Below, in pieces: positions 1 through 5,501 of a DNA stretch of 8,439 bases. The notes beneath the pieces are model-generated. The model searched no databases. It had not been told where the DNA came from and was given only the letters and a program-made list of their open reading frames with translations. Location: positions 1 through 8,439 of the forward strand of contig DYRC01000174.1 in the NCBI GenBank assembly GCA_020718925.1. Reading direction: 5' to 3'. Source of the stretch: Desulfonema limicola (GTDB taxonomy: Bacteria; Desulfobacterota; Desulfobacteria; Desulfobacterales; DYRC01). Positions within the stretch are counted from its first letter, which is position 1, and every line of letters starts with the position of its first letter. The translations under genes were made by a program, and so were the position numbers.

Positions 1-342
1 GTGCCTTCAGGCAGACAGGGACTTGATGCGTTTGGCAGAGTGCCCCGGTTTCAGGATCGCGGCATTCGCAAAAGAGCCATATTGAATTTCGGCTTTTCAA
101 ATACAGAACCCAGCGGACTGACTTCCCGAGTGAAAGGGATTGAAATTATCAACAGTAATTCCGACTATGCGATTGCGGATGTAACGGACTGTAATGAAAC
201 GCTCAGAGTAGGTGATATATTGGAATTTGATCTGAATTACAGCGCGATGATGCGGGTTTTTCTTTCCCCTTATACCGAATATATACACATCAGCTCTGAA
301 CATGAACATCTATCCACATTGAAGGAGAATAAGACAAAATGA
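1..342 (+). CDS. PLP-dependent alanine/ornithine racemase family, C-terminal fragment
   Basis: This is the last 113 residues of a gene that starts left of the window; the GTG at position 1 is probably an internal valine codon, since the family is about 350 residues. The fragment carries the family's C-terminal signature: GLDAFGR, then FQDRGIRKRAIL (about residues 17-28), then a stretch ending VGDILEFDLNY. These match what I recall of the C-terminal beta-domain of clostridial ornithine racemase and related alanine-racemase-fold enzymes, which interconvert L- and D-amino acids in the cytoplasm using pyridoxal phosphate. The PLP lysine and the barrel domain lie outside the window, so activity and substrate cannot be judged. 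The stop codon overlaps the start of the chemoreceptor gene (ATGA), indicating one transcript and coupled translation. Family is fairly secure; ornithine as substrate is only a possibility. Confidence 0.75.
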   Translation: MPSGRQGLDAFGRVPRFQDRGIRKRAILNFGFSNTEPSGLTSRVKGIEIINSNSDYAIADVTDCNETLRVGDILEFDLNYSAMMRVFLSPYTEYIHISSEHEHLSTLKENKTK

Positions 343-2051
343 AGCTGAGTCTGAGATATAAATTTTTAATGCCGGCGATAACCCTGATGGTTTTTGGGTT
401 GGGAATTTCGATGTTCGTATCTTATCTGATTTCCAAAGATGCGATAGAAAATTCTATCAGGACGCAGTTCACGCAGTTTGTGGATTCGGGAACAAAAACC
501 CTTTCTTCATGGATTAAAATCACCCAGACAGATATTGCCCGCTGGAGCGATCAGAATATCGTTATCATGGCTCTGCACGACACTTATATGGGCAATGCTT
601 CCCGGAAAGCGGCAAATCTTGAATTGGAGGCGGGAAAGAAGAAAAATCCGTTTTATGAGTCTGTAAACATTGTCAATCCGAAAGGAGAAGTTGTTTCTTC
701 ATCGGATTTTGAAAAAAACGAAAAATTGAATGTGTCGGATCAGCCGTATTTTCAGGAAGCTATAAAGGGAAAGCCATTTTTGTCAGATATTTTTTCCAGC
801 GCATTGACCGGCAAGCCTGTCTTTGTCGTTTCTCATCCGATTGATGACAAAGATACAATCACAGGCGTGTTATTCGGGGTGGTGAATCTTGAATATTTCA
901 CGCAAAGTCAGATAGATAAGGTGAAAGTAGGACAAAGCGGATACAGCTATATGGTTAATCGGAAAGGATTGGTGGTTGCTCATCGGGACAAGTCTATTGC
1001 GATGAAGTTGAATCTTCAGGATTTTGATTTCGGCAAAGAAATGATGTCAAAAGAGGATGGAATACTGATTTATACCTACAAAGATGAAAAAAAAATAGGG
1101 GCATTCAAACGGGAATCTGAAACCGGATGGCGGATAGGGGTAGCGGTGGATTATTCGGATATTATGTCTCCGGTTGCATTTCTGGGCAGGGCAAATCTTA
1201 TCATCGCCCTTGTCATCATTATTCTTATCTCAGTGATGATTCTTCTGCGGGTTCAATCTGTTATCAAACCGCTGAATCAGGTTGTCTCAGGGTTGACTCA
1301 GGTTTCTGAGCAGGTAGCTTCTTCGTCGTCTCAGGCAGCATCCACAAGTCATAAATTGGCAGAGATTTCTTCCGAGCAATCTGCATCTGTCGAAGAAACT
1401 TCATCATCTCTTGAGCAGGTCTTATCTATGATTCGTCAGAATATGACCAGTGCGCTTGAGGCGGATCAACTGATGAAGGAATCAAACAATGTGGTGTCCG
1501 ATGCTGCCGGTTCTATGGAAAAACTGATCAGATCTATGACGGATATAAGAAAATCCGGAGAAAAAACATCTCAGATTATCAAGGTCATAGATGAAATTGC
1601 GTTTCAGACCAATCTTCTCGCCTTGAATGCTGCAATAGAAGCTGCAAGGGCAGGTGAATCCGGTGCCGGATTTGCCGTTGTTGCCGACGAAGTCCGAAAT
1701 CTGGCAATGCGTAGTGTTGAAGCGGCAGGCAATACATCGGCATTGATAGAAGATACGATTAAAAAAGTGAAAGAGGGGGCGGATATTGTAAATCATGCCA
1801 CTGCCGCTTTTTCCAAAGTTGCCGAAAGCACGTCGAAAGTAGGAATGCTGCTGGGCAGAATTACAATAGCCTCAAACGAGCAGGCTCAGGGAATCGAACA
1901 GGTCAACAGAGCAAGTGCGGAGTTAAGCAAGGTCATTCAGGAAAATGCGGATCAGGCTCAGCAGGCTGCCTCTGTTTCGGAACTGATGAATAATCAGGCG
2001 GAGATAATGAAAGGCTTTGTAAATGAAGTTGAGACGATTGTAAACGGATAA
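339..2051 (+). CDS. Methyl-accepting chemotaxis protein with periplasmic double-Cache sensor
   Basis: A 570-aa inner-membrane chemoreceptor that would signal to CheA/CheW. The order is: transmembrane helix 1 (about 9-31), a periplasmic Cache sensor of about 250 residues (about 35-280) with the typical SDQPYFQEAIKGKPF segment at 133-147, transmembrane helix 2 (about 285-304), a short HAMP-like helix with P311, then a long cytoplasmic coiled coil. The signalling hairpin is unmistakable at 418-456 (DEIAFQTNLLALNAAIEAAR, then GFAVVADEVRNLA). HAMP seems abbreviated: the second amphipathic helix is replaced by Ser/Ala/Gln-rich sequence from about 323, as is common in Desulfobacterota receptors. There is no CheR-tethering pentapeptide at the C-terminus. 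The ATG is chosen for its AAGGAG ribosome site (322-327) and its 4-nt overlap with the racemase stop. The RxWYxxA-type amino-acid motif of dCache_1AA sensors is not seen. The ligand is unknown. Confidence 0.96.
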   Translation: MKLSLRYKFLMPAITLMVFGLGISMFVSYLISKDAIENSIRTQFTQFVDSGTKTLSSWIKITQTDIARWSDQNIVIMALHDTYMGNASRKAANLELEAGKKKNPFYESVNIVNPKGEVVSSSDFEKNEKLNVSDQPYFQEAIKGKPFLSDIFSSALTGKPVFVVSHPIDDKDTITGVLFGVVNLEYFTQSQIDKVKVGQSGYSYMVNRKGLVVAHRDKSIAMKLNLQDFDFGKEMMSKEDGILIYTYKDEKKIGAFKRESETGWRIGVAVDYSDIMSPVAFLGRANLIIALVIIILISVMILLRVQSVIKPLNQVVSGLTQVSEQVASSSSQAASTSHKLAEISSEQSASVEETSSSLEQVLSMIRQNMTSALEADQLMKESNNVVSDAAGSMEKLIRSMTDIRKSGEKTSQIIKVIDEIAFQTNLLALNAAIEAARAGESGAGFAVVADEVRNLAMRSVEAAGNTSALIEDTIKKVKEGADIVNHATAAFSKVAESTSKVGMLLGRITIASNEQAQGIEQVNRASAELSKVIQENADQAQQAASVSELMNNQAEIMKGFVNEVETIVNG

Positions 2052-2056
2052 ACGGA
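2041..2056 (+). repeat. Tandem 8-bp duplication at the chemoreceptor stop codon
   Basis: TAAACGGA occurs twice head to tail (2041-2048 and 2049-2056). The second copy supplies the TAA stop of the chemoreceptor gene, and the pair fills most of the junction with the convergent cobA-hemD gene. Confidence 0.7.
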
Positions 2057-2057
2057 T

Positions 2058-3578
2058 TTATATCTGCTTTAAAATTGCCTCACATAATCCCGGAATCGTG
2101 AATGATTCTGCGGTAATATGAACCTCAAATCCCAATTCTTCTGCGGTATCCGAAGTAATGGGTCCGATGCTTGCAATCCTGACGCCTTTCATCAGATCAC
2201 GGATATTTTCATCCGGCAGCATGGCTCTGAAATTTTTCACCGTTGACGAACTGGTAAAGGTAATCAGATCAACCTGTTCTGCTCTGAGTTCTGCAAGCAG
2301 AAGTTCTGCGCTGCCCTTGGCTTCTTTGGTACAATATGCCGGAACTTCATTCACCATCGCGCCCATTTTGCCCAATTCTAGCGGCAGAATCGGTCTTGCT
2401 TCGGCAGCTCTGGGGAGCAGAATTTTTTTGCCCTTTATATCTTCATTTTTAAATGCGTCAACGACAGATTCGGCACGATAACTTTCAGGAATAATATCGC
2501 TTTTAAATCCGAATTCCAGCAATCGCTTTGCCGTAGCGGGACCGATAGATGCGGTTTTCAGATGATGCAATGCCCGGACATCTTTGCCTTTTTCAAATAA
2601 GTGCTCAAAAAAGAATTTCACGCCGTTGACACTGGTGAATACTATCCAGCGATATTCGGAAAGCGTTTCAATTGCCGCATCAAGTTGCGCCCAACTATCC
2701 GGCGGAAATACCTGAATTGTAGGGCATTCGATACACTCCGCCCCGAGATCCGTGAGGATTTTTACCAAATCGCTGGCTTGTTCCCGTGAGCGGGTAACAA
2801 TCACGCGCTTCCCCATGAGCGGGCGATGCTCAAACCACGCCATTTTTTCGCGCAAGCTCACCACCTGCCCCACCACAATGATTGCAGGCGCGGTTAATCC
2901 TGCGGCTTTGACCCGTTCGGCAATATCGGACAGACTGCCGCTGACGGTTTTCTGTTTTGATGTTGTTCCCCATCGAATTACTGCCGCCGGCGTATCTGCC
3001 AACATGCCGTTATCTGTCAGATGCTTGACGATATTGGGCAGATTCTTAACGCCCATCAGAAAGACAATCGTGCCGATGCCTTTGGCAAGAGACGCCCAGT
3101 TGATGGATGAATTTTCTTTGCTCGGGTCTTCGTGTCCGGTAACAAAGGCGAGCGTGGATGTGAAATCCCGATGCGTTAAGGGAATGCCCGCATACGCCGG
3201 CGCAGCAATGGCAGAAGTTACGCCCGGCACAATTTCAAACGCAATGCCCGCTTCAATCAGAACTTCGGCTTCTTCGCCGCCGCGTCCGAAAATAAAGGGA
3301 TCTCCGCCTTTCAATCGGGTAACAATATGTCCTGCGGCTGCTTTTTCCACAATCAGCGCATTGATTTTATGTTGAGGCAGGGTATGATCTCCGCCTTTTT
3401 TGCCGACATAGATTAATTCCGCATTTTTCGGAGCAAATTTCAGCAACGTCGGAGACGCCAGATAGTCGTAAATAATGACATCCGCGTTTTCAATACATTC
3501 TCTGCCTTTTATGGTCAGCAGCCCCGGATCTCCGGGACCCGCGCCGACCAGATATACTTTTGTTGTTTTACCTTCCAT
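2058..3578 (-). CDS. cobA-hemD: Fused uroporphyrinogen-III C-methyltransferase / uroporphyrinogen-III synthase
   Basis: A 506-aa bifunctional cytoplasmic enzyme of tetrapyrrole synthesis. Residues 7 to about 245 are the CobA/SUMT methyltransferase, which uses S-adenosylmethionine to methylate uroporphyrinogen III at C2 and C7, giving precorrin-2. It shows the glycine-rich GAGPGDPGLLT (12-22), RLKGGDPFIFGRGGEE (88-103) and PGVTSA (118-123). Residues about 253-506 are HemD, which cyclises hydroxymethylbilane to uroporphyrinogen III; it shows KRVIVTR (257-263), FTSVNGV (314-320), SIGPATA (344-350), FTSSSTV (441-447) and SIGPITS (470-476). Both halves look full length and intact. Precorrin-2 leads to siroheme, cobalamin and, in sulfate reducers, heme by the siroheme route. 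The fusion is usual in Desulfobacterota and Firmicutes, often beside hemC, which is absent here. The ATG is preceded by AAGGAT (3587-3592) at 8 nt. The gene converges on the chemoreceptor with a 6-nt gap. Confidence 0.95.
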   Translation of the reverse strand: MEGKTTKVYLVGAGPGDPGLLTIKGRECIENADVIIYDYLASPTLLKFAPKNAELIYVGKKGGDHTLPQHKINALIVEKAAAGHIVTRLKGGDPFIFGRGGEEAEVLIEAGIAFEIVPGVTSAIAAPAYAGIPLTHRDFTSTLAFVTGHEDPSKENSSINWASLAKGIGTIVFLMGVKNLPNIVKHLTDNGMLADTPAAVIRWGTTSKQKTVSGSLSDIAERVKAAGLTAPAIIVVGQVVSLREKMAWFEHRPLMGKRVIVTRSREQASDLVKILTDLGAECIECPTIQVFPPDSWAQLDAAIETLSEYRWIVFTSVNGVKFFFEHLFEKGKDVRALHHLKTASIGPATAKRLLEFGFKSDIIPESYRAESVVDAFKNEDIKGKKILLPRAAEARPILPLELGKMGAMVNEVPAYCTKEAKGSAELLLAELRAEQVDLITFTSSSTVKNFRAMLPDENIRDLMKGVRIASIGPITSDTAEELGFEVHITAESFTIPGLCEAILKQI

Positions 3579-3595
3579 GAATAAATATCCTTAAC

Positions 3596-3623
3596 CGGGG
3601 CTGTTCAATATCGAACAGTCCCG
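3596..3623. repeat. Strong hairpin between the Rpn gene and cobA-hemD
   Basis: The arms are CGGGGCTGTTC (3596-3606) and GAACAGTCCCG (3613-3623) with a 6-nt loop; all 11 pairs form in + strand RNA if the single G-T is counted. It is followed on the + strand by TTTT (3624-3627), terminator-like, although no + strand gene enters it. On the minus strand the stem has one A-C mismatch and ends only 3 nt before the cobA-hemD ribosome site. It also contains one copy of the repeat that recurs on the other side of the Rpn gene, so it may be an element end. Confidence 0.7.
3598..3609 (+). repeat. Flanking 12-bp repeat, cobA-side copy
   Basis: GGGCTGTTCAAT, identical to 4468-4479 on the other side of the Rpn gene. 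The neighbouring TTTTGCG (3624-3630) also recurs at 4458-4464. Within the hairpin, the right arm also makes an imperfect inverted match to the distal copy. Confidence 0.6.
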
Positions 3624-3638
3624 TTTTGCGATTTGTGA

Positions 3639-4442
3639 TCAGCCCTTAACTGATGCGGAAAGCGCTTTCACTCTCTCCGAAGACAGATCGGTTACTTCGG
3701 CAATCTGTTCGATTGTCAGTTTCCCGATCAGCAGAAGATTCCGGGCAGTTTTTTCCCTGATTTCCTGCCTGCCTTCTTCTTTTGTTTTCCGCTTCAGTTC
3801 TTCCTGATTATATTCATCAAACATTTTTGCCCGGTCATACGGAGAGATACCGTCTTTTTCAATGTGCTGAAACACCCTTCGGATCTGAGGGCTGACATAC
3901 TCCGATTCCTCTACAACCTCATCCAGACTGTCCTCAATCGCCCGCATCCATTCCCGGTAGGATTCGGGTGTTTCGTCATTCGCGTATTTCGGGCAGATAT
4001 AGACAACTTTATGCGGAATCTCGCCGAGCGGCTTTCCCTTCAGGTCTTTCGGGTCGAAATCTATGACGGAAATATCCCGTTTATGCCTGTCTCCCGATGT
4101 CAGCACAACCAGAGTGAACACTTTCACATTATGCCGGTAGCTTCCCGAACTTGCTATCTGTTCCAGCAGTGCCTCGCAGTGGTAATGCAGAAACCGGTCA
4201 TAATGATCTTCGTGGCGTTCATGCTGTATATCCACGATGATCCGGTTTTTCTTATCCTCCGCATAAAGATCGAACCGGGAAGCGACTCTGCCGACCGGCG
4301 GATCGAATGCCTTTTCTGTCTCAACTTTGTCTATTTCAAGCTCAATTCCCAGAAAATCCCGGACAAACGCCTTGAAAATTTCCGGGTCGCTGAACGCTTT
4401 TTTGAAAATCACGCCGTAGCGTAACGATGCGACTTTTATCAT
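3639..4442 (-). CDS. Rpn-family PD-(D/E)XK nuclease / putative transposase
   Basis: A 267-aa protein of the Rpn (recombination-promoting nuclease) / PD-(D/E)XK transposase family. It shows the family opening LRYGVIFKKAFSDPEIFKAF (7-26) and the nuclease core RFDLYAEDKKNRIIVDIQ (56-73). D58, D71 and Q73 are the presumed metal-binding residues; the usual E/D-x-K is D-x-Q, the form normal for Rpn proteins. HYHCEALLEQI (86-96) and the strand VKVFTLVVL (106-114) follow. The C-terminal tail is charged and helical, ending in a GKLTIEQIAEVTDLSSERVKAL segment (240-261) typical of these proteins; DUF4351 is absent. E. coli Rpn proteins cleave DNA and promote RecA-independent recombination. The start is the ATG at 4442, with GGAAGG 8 nt before it; an in-frame TTG at 4478 lies inside the flanking repeat and lacks a ribosome site. 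The gene looks intact, and repeats at both sides suggest a mobile unit. Confidence 0.88.
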   Translation of the reverse strand: MIKVASLRYGVIFKKAFSDPEIFKAFVRDFLGIELEIDKVETEKAFDPPVGRVASRFDLYAEDKKNRIIVDIQHERHEDHYDRFLHYHCEALLEQIASSGSYRHNVKVFTLVVLTSGDRHKRDISVIDFDPKDLKGKPLGEIPHKVVYICPKYANDETPESYREWMRAIEDSLDEVVEESEYVSPQIRRVFQHIEKDGISPYDRAKMFDEYNQEELKRKTKEEGRQEIREKTARNLLLIGKLTIEQIAEVTDLSSERVKALSASVKG

Positions 4443-4467
4443 GATAGCAACCTTCCTTTTTGCGACA

Positions 4468-4479
4468 GGGCTGTTCAAT
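4468..4479 (+). repeat. Flanking 12-bp repeat, distal copy
   Basis: GGGCTGTTCAAT, identical to 3598-3609. It lies just upstream of the Rpn gene's ribosome site, with TTTTGCG (4458-4464) between repeat and gene, as at the other border. Confidence 0.6.
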
Positions 4480-4602
4480 TTTCATGCGGTCTTTATAAAT
4501 AAACTATCCTTAACACTCTCTATCTATCAGATATATGCTTACGGGGCAAGAGGAATATCAGGGCAGATATATGAGAAACGGAAAAGGAAGGATTTTCCTA
4601 CC

Positions 4603-4619
4603 TGTAAATACTATTTACA
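4603..4619. promoter_or_regulatory. Perfect 17-bp dyad, likely operator
   Basis: TGTAAATACTATTTACA is a perfect palindrome: 8-bp arms around a central C. It ends 5 bp before the proposed -35 box of the small gene that follows. The position and symmetry fit a site for a dimeric transcription factor acting just upstream of the promoter; I cannot assign it to a known regulator. Confidence 0.55.
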
Positions 4620-4624
4620 CGCCA

Positions 4625-4653
4625 TTGCGATAATCCCTTTTCTTGCAGATAAT
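4625..4653 (+). promoter_or_regulatory. Sigma70-like promoter of the 60-aa gene
   Basis: A -35 box TTGCGA (4625-4630, 4 of 6 consensus), a 17-bp spacer and a -10 box GATAAT (4648-4653, 5 of 6). Transcription would start near 4660, giving a leader of about 30 nt before the ATG at 4689. The dyad at 4603-4619 lies immediately upstream. Confidence 0.55.
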
Positions 4654-4688
4654 GTCAGACAACAACCTTTTAATATCGGAGGAACACT

Positions 4689-4871
4689 ATGGATGACAAT
4701 GAAATTGATCTTGCCCATGATCAGATGACAATTGACGGCGGACTTCATTTTTTTCAGCATCTGTCTTGGAAATCGCTGCTGGATATCTTCAGGAAAGACA
4801 AAGCAACAGAATCGGAAGATCTGTCAGATTCGGAAGTTCGCAGAGAACACAATCAGGACTATTATGAATGA
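4689..4871 (+). CDS. Small acidic protein of unknown function
   Basis: A 60-aa ORF that I do not recognise. It is supported by an excellent ribosome site (GGAGG, 4678-4682, 6 nt before the ATG), a credible promoter and an operator-like dyad upstream. The protein is strongly acidic (about 16 Asp/Glu against 6 Lys/Arg). It has an acidic N-terminus, a central segment GGLHFFQHLSWKSLLDIFRK (17-36) that could form an amphipathic helix, and a polar, charged tail. There is no signal peptide or membrane segment. It stands alone between the Rpn gene (divergent) and the HAD phosphatase gene (convergent, 15 nt away). It could be a small regulator, an antitoxin-like peptide, or the N-terminal remnant of a longer gene cut short. 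An overlapping ORF in another frame (4441-4728) lacks comparable start signals. Confidence 0.6.
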   Translation: MDDNEIDLAHDQMTIDGGLHFFQHLSWKSLLDIFRKDKATESEDLSDSEVRREHNQDYYE

Positions 4872-4886
4872 CACACTCAAGGATGG

Positions 4887-5501
4887 TTAGGGGGGGAAGG
4901 AATCCACAATTTCTTTGAGTTCCCAAAGCGATGAGATGCGGTAATCGCATTCCAAATCAGGGAACATCAACGAGCCATTATCCAGAAAAACAGTCATCGC
5001 CCCGGCTTGTTTTCCCGCGTGTACATCAAAGATATAATCGCCTACGACCATGATATGTTCAGTCGCGATATTCATCTGTTTAGCAGCAACCAGTACACCG
5101 TAGGGATCAGGCTTGGGGCGAATGGCATCATCACGCGAGATAATCAGATCAAAATCCGCGCTGCTGATTTGGCTGAAATTCTGAATCGCCCGCTCAATGG
5201 AAGCCCGCGTGTTCCGGCTGATAATGCCGATTTTTATTGCTCTTTCGTGAAAATAGCGGATAATTTCTTCCGCCCCTGCATTCGGCATGGCATGTTGAGC
5301 AGCATCAAGTTCAAACGCATCAAGCGTTGCCATTGCTTTTTTGGCATCTTTTTCAGGCAATCCCGCGATAAACTCCAGAATCGGCATTTTCTCAGGACAT
5401 CCGATCCGGCGCCGAATCAGCAAAAGGTCTAAAGAACCGGGAGCAGTCAGCGTTCCGTCAAAATCGAATAAAATGGCAATGTTCATAATTATCAGAACCA
5501 T
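4887..5501 (-). CDS. HAD-superfamily phosphatase (Gph-like, HAD-IA)
   Basis: A 204-aa cytoplasmic HAD hydrolase, probably a phosphatase for a small phosphorylated metabolite. All four HAD motifs are present: motif I FDFDGTLT (12-19) with nucleophile D13 and acid/base D15; motif II IISRN (93-97) with S95; motif III lysine K130 in RPKPDP; motif IV GDYIFD (154-159) with D155 and D159. A small helical cap of about 70 residues lies between motifs I and II, as in phosphoglycolate-phosphatase-like enzymes. The substrate cannot be read from the sequence. The ATG at 5501 overlaps the upstream gene by 10 nt and has AAGGGA very close before it; the ATG at 5486 (protein starting MNIAILFDFDGT, 199 aa) is an equally plausible start just after the upstream stop. 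It is the last gene of the rfbC operon. It ends in a run of seven C on the coding strand next to the stop. Confidence 0.9.
   Translation of the reverse strand: MVLIIMNIAILFDFDGTLTAPGSLDLLLIRRRIGCPEKMPILEFIAGLPEKDAKKAMATLDAFELDAAQHAMPNAGAEEIIRYFHERAIKIGIISRNTRASIERAIQNFSQISSADFDLIISRDDAIRPKPDPYGVLVAAKQMNIATEHIMVVGDYIFDVHAGKQAGAMTVFLDNGSLMFPDLECDYRISSLWELKEIVDSFPP

Noticed and set aside
2752..3375. 207-aa + strand ORF opposite cobA-hemD
   Set aside because: Antisense shadow of conserved SUMT/HemD coding sequence, with no family resemblance and no start signals.
3596..3630. Rho-independent terminator for a minus-strand gene
   Set aside because: On the minus strand the hairpin is followed by GGTTAAGG rather than a T-run; the T-run is on the + strand, where no gene enters.
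3864..4424. 186-aa + strand ORF opposite the Rpn gene
   Set aside because: Antisense shadow of a gene whose motifs are intact on the minus strand.
4443..4478. Upstream TTG start that would extend the Rpn protein by 12 residues
   Set aside because: The TTG lies inside the flanking repeat, has no ribosome site, and the ATG at 4442 has GGAAGG at good spacing and begins the conserved family sequence.
4528..4573. Direct repeat CAGATATATG (4528-4537, 4564-4573)
   Set aside because: Only two 10-bp A+T-rich copies with no link to a promoter or gene; compatible with chance.
4441..4728. 95-aa + strand ORF overlapping the Rpn start and the 60-aa gene
   Set aside because: It begins within the Rpn start region, has no ribosome site, runs through the repeat, dyad and promoter, and overlaps the better-supported 60-aa gene in another frame.
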